DNA from: Oasisia sp. SBJ-2009
Lineage: Eukaryota > Annelida > Polychaeta > Sabellida > Siboglinidae
Length of the DNA: 64,000 nucleotides
Reading direction: 5' to 3'
Assembly: GCA_964017155.1 (NCBI GenBank)
Contig: OZ024854.1
Location: 52,381,096-52,445,095 of the forward strand
Numbering within the stretch: the stretch's first letter is position 1; every line of letters starts with the position of its first letter. The position numbers were made by a program, and so were the translations under genes. The notes under the pieces are model-generated. The model worked only from the letters and a program-made list of their open reading frames with translations, was not told the origin of the DNA and searched no databases. Below, piece by piece: positions 1 through 11,450 of the stretch.

Positions 1-309
1 CCGCAAAAATGCCCACTTCAAATAGTGGCCAGAGGATGCCCAGATGTTTAGCAACGACAAGACATCATTCACTTGTAGCGTTTATCAACTTTCTGTCAAC
101 ATTGTATTAAGTTTCCACACACTTGTGCATGTAACACCTCCTGTAGTCTATCCTGGCAATGCAGCAGTCGGCAAATAATAATTCACTAGAAACAATCTAT
201 CAATGTCCATGAGCTAAAATTACAACATTAGAAGCATGCACTGCAACATAAACAGACGTGGTGGCATTACTATCACAAAGCTTCACAAGTAAACTAGCTG
301 TATGCCTAA

Positions 310-570
310 ATGGAAAGGTTTTTAAAACCTGTATCAAAGTCTGTTAATGGTGAGCATATAGCTGATGGTGAAGCTGGTGGTGTCGATGAACAGCAACCAG
401 TGGGAAAGTGGTGGTCAAGGGTAACGAACCCGTCGCTCCGCCCTATATAGACCAAGCTTTAGCAACTGAGCATCCAATTTCTGATGCCAGCAAACAATTA
501 ATTCTAAAAACTAACTGGGAGAAAGTCTATCAGTTCACTTTTCCACCAAGGAGAATGTATAAATTATAAG
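310..570 (+). pseudogene. hAT transposase, N-terminal fragment
   Basis: An ATG at 310 opens a 46-codon frame starting MERFLKPVSKS and ending at a TAG (448-450). In a shifted frame the reading continues with a stretch containing ISDASKQLILKTNWEKVYQF and then FTFPPRR, before a further stop. The short Lys/Phe-rich start and the NW...FP motif resemble the region before and into the TTF-type zinc finger of ZMYM/P52rIPK-like hAT transposases. The piece lies in the same orientation as the clearer transposase body that begins near 915. It is probably the 5' end of the same dead copy, with the part between (about 570-915, most of the zinc finger) lost or unrecognisable. This rests on motif recall only, so it is less certain than the body. 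Confidence 0.45.
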
Positions 571-914
571 TATTACAGATATCTAAACATACATGAAATA
601 ATTTATTCGATAATCATGACAATGTTGCCGATTCATGAACAATAATCTATCGTTCAACAAGGTAGCAATAATTGTTGACTGTTGACAATGTATAGTAAAC
701 ATGATCAAGATTGATATTAAAACATCAGGTAACGCCTATGATACATAATTTTCAGATTGTTAGGTTGAGTGTAAATACATTTAAGCTAAATAATGTCCCT
801 TAATCCAATGCTTGCACGTACTATGACAAAAACATTCGGCATACAATAATGTTCACATTATAATAAAAACCCACAAATGACGCACGCATTCCTAGTTTAC
901 AAGATATAGTAAAT

Positions 915-2226
915 ATCAGGTGACTGAGGAATTTCTTGGATTTGTTGAAGCTGAGAGAACAACTGGCGAAGCCCTAGCTACAAAGTTTATAGCTACACAG
1001 GAAGAATATGGGATTGTGGTAGCAAAGATGCGGAGTCAAGGATATGATGATGCTGCCAACATGGCTGGGATGCACCATGGAGTACAAGCAGATCAGACAG
1101 CAGATCCATGGGGCCATTTACACGCACTGCAAAGGACACAATGTAAATTTGGCCATTGTACATGCCAGCAAAGAGTCTTTGGTGAGAAGCATGATGGACA
1201 CACTCCAACAGATCGCCTTCTGCTTCAACTACTCAGCTAAGAGGTTGCGGGTGTTACAGGCTGAACTAGAGTTAGACGAAGACGCTAAAGCTGGCATGAA
1301 CAACAGGTGGGCCAGTCGTGCCAACACACTGTAACATTCAAATCTGCCTTCACAGTTGTAGAATCTGCTCTGGAATGTCTGGAAGCTGATGGGGATGGGG
1401 AAGCCCGGAGCTACTTGTCAATCTAAAGGTTTGACTTCATCATCACATTGGTAACGATTGAGCATGTGCTCCAAAGTCTGCTTCCTCTGACAAAATGTCT
1501 ACAAGCCAAACAATGTGACCTCATGGAGGCAGCAAAGGACGTAGTCACTGCCATCTCCCAACTAGAACAAGAGAGGGCAGATACAGAGGTGTGGAACACA
1601 CTGTATGAAGACGCTGTGGAACTGGCAGCGAAATTCGAGGTTCAACCGAGCAAGCCATGCAATTCTAGAAAACAAAGACATCGCGAACATTTTACCGCTG
1701 ACAACCCTTGTCAGTACTGCTGCTGCAGGAAATGAATACAAGACTGTTAGTGGCTAAACATCGCTACGTGGCTCAGTACATTATACCAAAACAACTGGTG
1801 CATCTGACACCAGAAAGAATAGCCCAGCTGTTCGAAGTGTTCCAAGTTGACATGTCTGGAGATCTGCGTCAGCTACAAAATGAGGTGAGTCGCTGGAAGG
1901 CACGATGGGAAACGACGAATGCCGCTGAAAGACCAGATACACTCGACGACACAATTCAAGAAATAAATCCAGACCTATACCCCAACATGTACACTGCGGT
2001 CGTCATACTGATGGTGATGTCTGTATCGACAGCCATGGCAGAGCGCTCTTTCGGCACAATGCGGCGTCTCAAGAACTATCTGCGCTCTATAACGACAACT
2101 GAGCGCATGTCGGGACTGGCCTTGATGCACATCCAAAAGGACACAGTGTTGGATGCTGAATGCATCATTCATCAGTCCAGTCGTCAGAAGAAAAGGCGCT
2201 TAGCCCTGTTATTCCGCCCCGAATGA
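915..2226 (+). pseudogene. hAT transposase (ZMYM/P52rIPK-like), frameshifted
   Basis: This is a cut-and-paste DNA transposase remnant. The frame at 915-1090 reads TEEFLGFVEAERTTGEAL and GYDDAANMAG, the catalytic-core blocks of this hAT group. A shift near 1090 leads to HCKGHNVNLAIVHASKESLV (about 1125-1190). Another shift near 1334 leads to TFKSAFTVVESALE, a TAA stop near 1425, then RFDFIITLVTIEHVLQSLLP. The shift near 1735 leads to the C-terminal dimerisation region with the hallmark STAMAERSFGTMRRLKNYLR (about 2026-2085), followed by TTERMSGLALMHI and a stop at 2224-2226. At least three frameshifts and one internal stop make it non-functional. Inverted repeats and target duplications were not found. 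Family placement is by recognition of conserved blocks and has not been checked by alignment. Confidence 0.85.
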
Positions 2227-3408
2227 ATGCGATGGTTCGTAACTGCATGAACTGATGTTGAAGACAGCACAGACTCTTAAATACAGCACGTATACAATTT
2301 ACAGTAATACATGATTAAAAGGCTATAAAAATGCAAGATGTTAGCTTTCTTTAATTACTATATGAGTACATAGCTTATTTGAATACAACAACAAAATTGT
2401 GATTGCCTATTATGCAGCACATTCAAATATACGCTATGTATAATATTGTATATTAACCGTTCAAGTCCTCCGTCTTTTCAACATTTTACGCAGTAAGAAT
2501 AATGTGCATTTTTCTATTTACCTATGGTATATATTGTAACTTAAAATGCACTACATTTCAACTGATTAGAACTTCACACACGCTACACAACATTCATGAC
2601 AGAATGTAGATTGATATCACCAATTAGTGCTTCCACATGAATGTATGCTTAGCTACGCCCCTGATATGTAAGTAGTTAGCATAGTGTCCTCGTCCATGCA
2701 ACCATCATTTGGACAGGTAAAGGTCAGTTTGGATGGGTACAGAGTAGAGGGTGGATATGCTTTGGAAATGTGTGTCACACATGTGTAGGCAGGGATTATT
2801 GTATATTGTTGGACATATAGACGTCTGGACTGGTTTCTGTGTATGTGAGTTCTAGTGACTTTTAGGACTAGCTGCTATGTATATGTGACTTTTTGGACTG
2901 GCTGCTATGTATGTGACTTTCTTGACATCTTTGAACTGACAAAGATTCTATCCTGCATAAAAGCCTGGTCATTAGATACTGAGAAGATTAATTAAAAGAG
3001 ATAGTTAACCATATACTATGTATCTGTAATAGAAGTAACCAGCTCTTGTAAAAAGTATCTTCCTGGTCATCAAATTAATTAATGACAGTAATTAATGCAA
3101 TGTTGTTGCAATTTTCAGCAATGGAGTTTTAAGAGCTGGGTCTTGGAAACAATGCTTAGTAATTCAACATGTATGTTTTACATTTTGATATTCATACATT
3201 TAAGGAATTCTGTCGATATATAAGCCAGGTCATGAAATCACATGATTTGTCTCGAACTGGTGCAGTTTAAGACACTTTACAGTATACAGGTGTTTATGTT
3301 GCTATATGCAGACAATTATTACAATGCAAAATGAAAATTTTCATTATGAAATGAGGTAAACTACATTGTTTTATCTAAAAAAGAATTACCACACTTGTAG
3401 GATGTGAC
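2227..3408. other. Unassigned AT-rich spacer
   Basis: No gene or recognisable element is seen. Around 2820-2930 a phrase of the type gactggctgctatgtatgtg recurs three times with differences, suggesting a decayed short duplication. The rest is AT-rich sequence with stops in all frames. Confidence 0.5.
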
Positions 3409-3411
3409 ATA

Positions 3412-4488
3412 TGGAAGAGTGGAGGAAGGTGAAGACTCATCTCATCTGGTCAAGCTAAATCAGCAGCAGGACCAATGGAGGAAGGTGAAGACTGGTCTCA
3501 TCTGGCCAAGCTACATCAGGACCAGTGGAGGAAGGTGAAGACTGGTCTCATCTGGCCAAGCTACATCAGCAGCAGGACCAGTGGAGGAAGGTGAAGACTG
3601 GTCTCATCTGGCCAAGCTACATCAGGACCAATGGAGGAAGGTGAAGACTGGTCTCATCTGGTCAAGCTACATCAGCAGCAGGACCAGTGGAGGAAGGTGA
3701 AGACTGGTCTCATCTGGCCAAGCTACATCAGGACCAATGGAGGAAGGTGAATACTGGTCTCATCTGGTCAAGCTACATCAGCAGCAGGACCAGTGGAGGA
3801 AGGTGAAGACTGGTCTCATCTGGCCAAGCTACATCAGCAGCAGGACCAGTGGAGGAAGGTGAAGACGGGTCTCATCTGGCCAAGCTACATCAGCAGCAGG
3901 ACCAATGGAGGAAGGTGAAGACTGGTCTCATCTGGCCAAGCTACATCAGGACCAATGGAGGAAGGTGAAGACTGGTCTCATCTGTCCAAGCTACATCAGC
4001 AGCAGGACCAATGGAGGAAGGTGAAGACTGGTCTCATCTGTCCAAGCTACATCAGCAGCAGGACCAGTGGAGGAAGGTGAAGACTGGTCTCATCTGGTCA
4101 AGCTACACCAGCAGCAGGACCAATGGAGGAAGGTGAAGACGGGTCTCATCTGTCCAAGCTACATCAGGACCAGTGGAGGAAGGTGAAGACTGGTCTCATC
4201 TGGTCAAGCTACATCAGCAGGACCAATGGAGGAAGGTGAAGACTGGTCTCATCTGGTCAAGCTACATCAGGACCAGTGGAGGAAGGTGAAGACTGGTCTC
4301 ATCTGGTCAAGCTACATCAGGACCAGTGGAGGAAGGTGAAGACTGGTCTCATCTGGTCAAGCTACATCAGCAGCAGGACCAATGGAGGAAGGTGAAGACT
4401 GGTCTCATCTGTCCAAGCTACATCAGCAGCAGGACCAGTGGAGGAAGGTGAAGACTGGTCTCATCTGGTCAAGCTACATCAGCACCAG
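3412..4488. repeat. Minisatellite, 50/56-bp unit, about 20 copies
   Basis: The tandem unit begins ggaccagtggaggaaggtga and continues with agactggtctcatctggcca. Two length classes differ by presence or absence of one gcagca hexamer, giving 56- and 50-bp monomers that alternate irregularly. Copies differ by few substitutions (ggccaag/gtcaag/gtccaag), so homogenisation is recent. Confidence 0.95.
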
Positions 4489-4489
4489 T

Positions 4490-5304
4490 GCAGTAAAGAG
4501 GATGCAGTGGATAACGACAAATAAAGGTAATGCTTTGACTTCTGAAAAGTCACTCCACTTGCTAATATTAATTATGGAAAAAACTAAACTTAGTCATTCC
4601 ATCTTGAAACTGTCTGACAATGTTCTGAAGTCCCTGATTTACAAACATGAGGCTAGATACCACAGAAGCAACAACAACCTGAGGGTACTGGAGGTACATC
4701 TCCACATCTCCACAGGGTACCTGAATGCTACCTCCCCCTTCAATACTTGAACCATCTTACACAATTCTGCCAGGCAGTTCACGTCTACCCGATATATGTA
4801 GGAATGGAGACTAGCATTTCAGGAATACTGCCTGTGTTAGCTTTTTCCATTTTAACCTGGCTATGTCGCTGAAAGGGTTGTTACCCGCTTAGAATGTGTT
4901 TGAAAGTTGGTTCAGACTAGAAGTAGTGAGAAACACACTTACCCTGTGTTTGATCTCTATCATCCCCTGGTGCCGGCAGCATGAGTAGGAGGCTCCTACT
5001 ACCTTCACTGGGACATCCAAAGAACAAAATAGAGTCTAAAATGTGCCCAAGCTTCAAAACAGCAGCACATGGATTGTGTTGTTTGTCTGGCACTATATAA
5101 ACCATGTAACTTATAATGCTGCTCCACACTGACTAGGTCTATGCCATTTGTAAAACCCATAGCTTTACGTAGAGATCTGTCCAATAGTTATTTGGATAGA
5201 TAAACCCATTTTGGATGGGTAGAAATATCACTGAAGAGATGGTGCATGGGTAAATAAATAAGTAGCAAAAAGTCTGTAAAAATCATATATATTATCAAAC
5301 ATCA

Positions 5305-5306
<2 letters not shown>
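4490..5306. other. Unassigned single-copy-looking DNA
   Basis: No convincing coding exon or element is visible. A 122-codon open frame that starts inside the preceding minisatellite runs to about 4750. Its non-repeat part shows no recognisable motif, so I do not call it a gene. Confidence 0.45.

Positions 5307-5343
<37 letters not shown>
5307..5343. repeat. (TA)n microsatellite
   Basis: Uninterrupted TA dinucleotide run. Confidence 0.95.
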
Positions 5344-5345
<2 letters not shown>

Positions 5346-5554
5346 CTTTTAAAATGGATGTCACACATGTGCTGATCATTTATTTCAGGTTATAATACAC
5401 ACTTTGACTGGTTTGAATGTATGTGAAACAACATGCACGTGTACAACACAAAAGGCCTGCTTTTTTCCCTATTTCATACAACTTCAGTGCTCAGTGTACA
5501 GAGAACATAGATAACCTGACAGGAAAAAACATCATTTAACTTCTGTGCAGTACA

Positions 5555-5824
5555 GAATTAGAATAGAACCAAGTAAGGTGAGAATAAAGACAGCCTAGCA
5601 CATGTATAGAATTAGAATAGAACCAAGTAAGGTGAGAATAAAGACAGCCTAGCACATGTATAGAATTAGAATAGAACCAAGTAAGGTGAGAATAAAGACA
5701 GCCTAGCACATGTATAGAATTAGAATAGAACCAAGTAAGGTGAGAATAAAGACAGCCTAGCACATGTATAGAATTAGAATAGAACCAAGTAAGGTGAGAA
5801 TAAAGACAGCCTAGCACATGTATA
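5555..5824. repeat. Minisatellite, 54-bp unit, 5 copies
   Basis: Five nearly identical copies of a 54-bp unit that begins tagaattagaatagaaccaa and ends gcctagcacatgta. Because 54 is divisible by three, it reads as an artificial repeat peptide. The array abuts the LINE-like remnant on its right. Confidence 0.95.
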
Positions 5825-5825
5825 G

Positions 5826-6010
5826 AGTAGTGCGGGTTGTGAGACTTGGCTAATGCAGGGACTGGGTTTTCCGATGCTCTTCTTAAAAGCATTCCAGCTG
5901 TTTACACAGATAATGTGTTGAGGGCAGAAATTCCAGCGCTGGGGAAAAAACGAATAATATTCGTGGTAAATGTATTTGGAGTAAGGGTTGGAATGGGGAG
6001 GAAAGCACTG
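5826..6010 (-). pseudogene. LINE reverse-transcriptase C-terminal remnant
   Basis: Read on the minus strand, frames contain FFPSAGISALNTLSV and, one frame over, VNSWNAFKKSIGKPSP. This matches the usual end of LINE ORF2 proteins: a phenylalanine-proline segment, a WNxLP-like block, then a segment of the type (S)xxxFKxxI. A frameshift separates the pieces and nothing upstream on this strand is clearly RT. The 54-bp minisatellite begins directly at its 3' side. Clade cannot be assigned. Confidence 0.45.
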
Positions 6011-6321
6011 ATTTAGAGGTATTCCTGCAAGGTGACGTAGACTATATTGTACAAGTGTCTGCCACAGCTGGCTGCGGTTTTAGGGCCCTCTGCCCTAGGT
6101 GCCTGGGGCCTGCCTGTCACACTGCAGGTATTGTGGTGGTGATACTGGACCCGCCATGCAGCTTGACAGCAGGTCATTTTTAATTTGTCTGTCTGTAAAC
6201 AGATCCCAAACAGTACAGCTGGTCTCCAAACTGGGTTTGCCATGGGTGAACTGGGTCAGGGTTTTATTGTGGTTGGATGGATTTTTTTGGTTTCTGTGTC
6301 CATTTGATGAAATGTTATTTC

Positions 6322-6371
6322 TGTGGGCTATACGGTAACGCATCTGCAGATGTGTTACCGTATAGCCCACA
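6322..6371. repeat. 50-bp near-perfect palindrome
   Basis: The 18-bp arm tgtgggctatacggtaac (6322-6339) is exactly reverse-complemented at 6354-6371. The centre (6341-6352, catctgcagatg) is itself a perfect 12-bp palindrome. The only mismatch in the 50 bp is the pair at 6340/6353. There is essentially no unpaired loop. Confidence 0.95.
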
Positions 6372-6379
6372 AATTTGTA

Positions 6380-6885
6380 CAACATCAACTGAAGATAATA
6401 TTTGGTAGTTCAACACCCAAATATTGTGTCACACGCGTGACAGTACTTTTGCATGTAGTCAATCAAATATTCATTCTTTAAAAGGTATGAAGTTTGAGCA
6501 AGCCCTTCTGCCTTATTTCTTATCAATGATTGCTATCACAAGTACATGCATGTACGTACCAAGAGCAGGTTGAAATTGTGTATTGTCTACAGGAACATTG
6601 TCGAACTTGTCAGCAGCAGAGTGCATGGATCCAGGGCTTGGGTTCCAAACCTGAATTTCGGTCACCAGATGGTCATGTTTGCAAAATTCCAGATGAAAAT
6701 AAAATTAGTATTTTCAAATGTTTGATCTAAAACGTCTAATGGGTCAAGAAGATATCTCATTTCAGGGGTCCATATTTAGTGGGATTCTCCCAAGATGTTG
6801 TTAGCCCATCCAGCAGCAATCTAAACAAGACGCTTGCAAGCTGTCTCACCTTAATGCGCCCAACACATGAGCCTGCAGGTTGATG
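6380..6885. other. Unassigned sequence
   Basis: No gene, tandem repeat or recognisable mobile element end is visible here. Confidence 0.4.
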
Positions 6886-6889
6886 GCCT

Positions 6890-7012
6890 CTAGCATTGTG
6901 TTTTACATGTATTGTGCCATTCTGAAATAATTTTTGCTGGTTTGCCAAGGACTCCCTGGAACTGGTGTTGCCTCCCCAGGCTCCCAGACCCCAGTTTTGC
7001 AAACCCTGGTCT
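6890..7012 (-). mobile_element. Probable hAT element terminus
   Basis: On the minus strand, starting near 7012, the sequence reads ccagggtttgcaaaactggg, then gtctgggagcctgggg. This resembles the common terminal pattern of Charlie-type non-autonomous hAT elements (a CAGNGNTTNNCAAACTGGGG start followed by G-rich blocks). The opposite end and an 8-bp target duplication were not located, so this is a fragment call only. Confidence 0.4.
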
Positions 7013-8735
7013 AGACAGCATCCTTGTTTAGTTCAAATATAACTTTGTTTGAAAGCACCCTCTGCACCCTCAGTTGTCAGACTCAGTGTGAATAACCACA
7101 ACAACCAAATCATGGTCAATGTCACGTGCCAAAATTTCTTCGAATCTATAGGTTGCATTTGAGGGCCAATTAATAAATCTGTTCAAGGAATGCTTATATC
7201 TTCTCTGACCTTTACAATAGTCATCATCAAAACTGAGAGCTCTAGGTGAAGCGTAGTTGAGAACCAGTACTGTGGTATGTACCTGGAGGTGCCCGGGCTA
7301 CAAAAAAGTAGGTGCCTTGATGGAAGTTTGTCAGGATGGTAAGCTATTATGCATTGTGACATAGAACAGTGGGTTAACAAGGTAATTATTTAGGTATATC
7401 ACTAGGTAGGTAGATTCTTTTTCTTACAGAATTTGACATCCAAATATACATTACATAGAAAATAAATAATACTAAAGTATGTAAATAAAACCACGACTTT
7501 CAACTAAATAATGATATTGAAGCGAAGGCCAAAGCAACCTATAGAAGGGTTACAAAAAACAAATAAAAACTCACTGTCCCTTTGTGGTTACTTTGATGTG
7601 GTTACTTTGGTTTGGTTAGAGACGACAAGTGCATTTAATTGAACTACTTTCTTTAAATAGCCGATTCAGAGACATTCGGCAAAATAAGAGATAAAAAGCT
7701 GCTACCACCCGTAATTGTTTTTGATAATCTGATTACGGGTTACCATTTTCTTCAAAGTATGAATTCTAAGAAGTCGTGATTTTATCTAGTGCTAGCAGAA
7801 AGGGTTACTTATTTTGTGCTTCTAAGAACTCGGCAAGAGAAGTGATTTAATGACCATTGGTGTGCTCTCGACAACCTAATTAGAACCAAGAATAGAGCCA
7901 ATCAGTACAATTACTGTCTACCCAAATTGAGGGTGTCTTCTTTGTCTTCGAAATTGTATTGCATTTCTGTTGTTTAATGAAGATCACCGTTATTACAAAT
8001 TGGTGTTAATAAAGAAAAATTAACAACAAATTTCCTATTTAGAAAATCACAATTTCATTCATTCATGAAATTCAATCAATTTATATGCATGCATGTATAA
8101 TTATTTAAGTCATTATTTCAAATGTATTCAAATTATTTATGGTGTACAAAAAAATTCCACAGAGTGTCTGAATGATCCAGTAAAATGTCATTCATGTCAT
8201 ACATGATACATGTATTGTGTCCTTGATTCGGGTGTTGATGGGGGAGAAGATAATGATCAGCCACAGATTTAACACAAATTAGCATGGATGCCATCATTAA
8301 TAATGAATGCAATATTTTCTACACGAGTAATCACAGTCTCGGGTTATCAAAAACAGACGACCTGTCACATGTTTATCAAGAGCAGACTAAACGTTTGTGA
8401 CAGATGATTGATGCCAGGAAACTCATTAATATTATGGATGTTACATATATATTTAACTGAATGGATTTTACGTGATTAAGGCTAATTGATACAAACAATG
8501 CCAAGTATCATTAGTGTAGTTGTTATTGTGGTTTGCAGTATGGTTTTAGGTCCATTTTCAAAGGGTCTGCTTATTACGTCTTGCTTAATGTACATGTGTA
8601 TATTTATGTCAATTATATATTTAACAGAGTATTTGATTCTAGTTGATGCTGTAATGCAATACTGGGAACCACCTTTAATGTTGTTGTCATACAAGTGTCT
8701 TCCATTAAAACATATATAATTAAACACAACGTGGA
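7013..8735. other. Unassigned AT-rich DNA
   Basis: No supported gene is seen. A small hairpin occurs near 7707-7740 (acccgtaat ... attacgggt, 9-bp stem). The rest is AT-rich with frequent stops on both strands. Confidence 0.45.
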
Positions 8736-8799
8736 CATGAACAGACCGGCTAGTAGACTGGACAGTGGGTGACCACCTGAAGCCTGATGAAAGGAAATG

Positions 8800-8935
8800 A
8801 TACCAAGAGAGACTGGAGAGAGGAATACCAGGCAGACCAGACCGCCATGGACGGGCACCGGCTGGCAGGGGAGAATGCAAGACAGACAGATCTGGAAGCA
8901 GTATGCTGAGGCCTTAGCCTAACACTGGACACAGT
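8800..8935 (+). pseudogene. LINE ORF2 extreme C-terminal remnant
   Basis: On the plus strand one frame reads RPPWTGTGWQGRMQDRQIWK followed by QYAEALA, a stop, then HWTQ. The DRxxWK...EAxAxHW pattern, following a P-R-(R/P)-W-T motif, is the usual end of endonuclease/reverse-transcriptase proteins in RTE-like and related LINEs. An internal TAA and lack of preceding RT sequence show a short dead fragment. Clade is uncertain. Confidence 0.5.
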
Positions 8936-8971
8936 ACTTAGCTGCTCAGTGATAATGATAAATTAAACACA

Positions 8972-9379
8972 TACACAATTGTGATATTTCAGGTCTTTTT
9001 ATACAAAAAAGGCTTCTCATGATTGCTAGAATGTTGTCTGTGCTCAGATAAGCATAAAACAAATAACAAACAACAAATAAGAATATATATATATATATAT
9101 ATATACATGTATATATATATATAATATATATATACATATGTATATATATATATGTATAATATATATGTATAATATATATATATGTGTGTATATATATTAT
9201 ACATATATATATATATTATACATATATATATTATATATATATACATGTATATATATATATATATATATTCTTATTTGTTGTTTGTTATTTGTTTTATGCT
9301 TGTCTTAGCACAGACAACATTCTAGCAATCATGAGAAGCCTTTTTTGTATAAAAAGACCTGAAATATCACAATTGTGTA
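8972..9379. repeat. 408-bp inverted repeat (foldback) with (TA)n core
   Basis: The left arm (8972-about 9085, starting tacacaattgtgatatttca) is matched in reverse complement by the right arm ending at 9379. Only a few mismatches are visible, for example gctcagataagc against gctaagacaagc. The roughly 180-bp middle (9084-9264) is imperfect TA/TATG repeat. It could be a foldback or MITE-like element, or two inverted copies fused at a TA microsatellite. No protein is encoded. Apparent open frames across it are arm sequence read both ways. Confidence 0.9.
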
Positions 9380-9421
9380 TTATACACACACATATATATA
9401 TATAATATATATATAGATGTG

Positions 9422-9455
<34 letters not shown>

Positions 9456-9462
9456 ATAAGGT
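9380..9462. repeat. (TA)n-rich flank
   Basis: Imperfect TA repeats directly outside the right arm of the foldback. Confidence 0.85.
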
Positions 9463-11375
9463 AAATTCTTAAATAACACATACAAATGAATCTAGTCACA
9501 GCAAGTTAAACATGTATTATTTGCATTCCCTAATACATTTCTAAACCAATTTATTATATTACATAAAGGCAGTGTTAACTAGAATATAACTTGATCATGT
9601 TAATGTGTTCTTACTCCAAACATCCCTCAATCAATAGTGCTTAGCAGCAGCAATTTCAAGTGCAACAACATCCCCTCAGGGCACATTAAATTGAAATGTT
9701 GTAACTTGTAATTAATTCTAGTGCAGCTGTAATTAATTTTTAACAGCATACTAGAAATTGATTTTATGGCATATTGCAACGCGATCACCATTATAATTGG
9801 CAATTTCAGTTGAACTTCGGGTTGGCTGTAAAATGTGTGGTTTCATGAAAATAGCATGTAAAGTTGAGTGCTGATGATAGATACATATGTGACCGGCATG
9901 TATGACCCAGTGATGTACTCAGCCTACCACGCATTTACATTGTCTTCATGTCAAGCCACATGGTCCCTGCCATAAACGCTCTCCTGTCACTAACTAATCC
10001 TCCAACGTTTGCAATTACATTTCTGGGGCTTATAAACTATGTATCATTGTGATTGATTGTTTATATGCTGCAATTGTAACTTAGTTTGTGTAAGGCAAAG
10101 TAATTGAAATTATCACAGAACTTTGTAATTCAGCTGAGTCGTGTCTGACATAGACAGCCTTCCTTGCATGTTTCACCCACTCTGGCCAATCAACCATGAC
10201 CATTCCTGCCACTGTGTCCAGTCCAGTGTCCACCCAGTCCAGTTGCGGGGCTTCAGGCACCTCCTCCACCTATTTACCTTCAGTCCCAGTGGGGAGGACA
10301 GGCTTATGACTTCTTGTTTCTTATATTTATATCACACCAAATATATGTCCAAGGTCTAAGTAAGTCCACATTCTGGCTGCTACATGAATTGGCAAGTTGC
10401 ACCCAGTTTTTGTATGTTCCAATTGGTTGGTCGCCTGTCTGCAATGTGGACCAAGTGACTCCTGGTTATGACCAGAGCCAGACATACCATTGACCACACT
10501 TAGCTACAGAGGTATTGCTGTGAACATGAACTGAGAGACTCCGGCATGGTTATCATCTGAGGACTTTCACAGTTTGACATCAAGGTGTTTGGCAACTTAA
10601 CAGTTGACAGTCGACTTGCCCTGCCATCATTTCTGCTTACTAAAAATCATTAATAAAATTGTTGCAATTACTGTACAAATAAGAAATAAATGTATGTATA
10701 AGTATGTTGTTGCAACATTAATTCCGTGAGTGAGGACCAGTGGTCACCAGTGTCTGACAGGTCATGAAGTGTCTATGATAAACAATACAGCCCCACAACC
10801 AACAATCGTGTAATGGACATTTGGGCATTATGTTTCCTAATTTATTATAAAGTATGTTTCACAGTTTGTTGAAAATGGGTATACATCATATTCTGAGTTC
10901 ATGTAGTACATTGTTAATAGTGTGAATAATTTAATATCATGTGCAGTTAGTAGCAAAGTTACCTAATTTACCTAGTTTGTGTAGATATTATTACTGTTTC
11001 CTGTAAAATAGTTATAAATGTTTTAATTGTATACAATGGACATAGCATTAAAATATTCGAGTATTTTATATTTGCGAGCTAAAAAATAGAATGTATATTT
11101 TGTTAGATTCAATTTTGATTTCATTGCGCAGTAATCACCATCATCAGAATGATGGCTTTTGATTTATTTCATTATAGAATAATGATTAAAAATGCATTGT
11201 GAAAACCTCAGGCATGAACTACACTGGCTGTGCCTGCCAGTGTTAGTTTTACCTTCCCAGATGGACCCGTGATACCTTACCACTGGTCGCTCAGCCATGC
11301 ATCTTACTTGCCCCTGGCCACTAGGCAACTAATGACGCCCCAATGCCTGACATACCCACTGCCCACCCTTGTCCA
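9463..11375. other. Unassigned DNA
   Basis: No recognisable gene or transposon. A 62-codon minus-strand frame at 10081-10269 lacks motifs and flanking splice signals I trust, so it is not called. Confidence 0.4.
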
Positions 11376-11379
11376 GCAT

Positions 11380-11450
11380 CAACAACCTGGGGTACATATA
11401 GTGCCGGGGGCATGTAGTCTTTCTGGGGGTGCAAGGAAGGTTGGGTAGAG
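11380..11450 (+). mobile_element. Possible hAT element terminus
   Basis: Contains aacaacctggggtacatata, then gtgccgggggcatgtag and ctgggggtgcaagg. The CAACCTGGGGTAC start followed by G-run blocks resembles hAT-type termini and recurs in related form near 29424. No partner end was found. Confidence 0.3.

Noticed and set aside
8946..9405. Peptides with FLFVVCYLFYAYLSTDNILAI on both sides of the TA tract
   Set aside because: The same peptide appears from both strands because the arms are inverted copies; no coding evidence.
10081..10269. 62-codon minus-strand frame, Trp/Glu/Asp-rich
   Set aside because: No family recognised, no splice context that I trust, near chance length.
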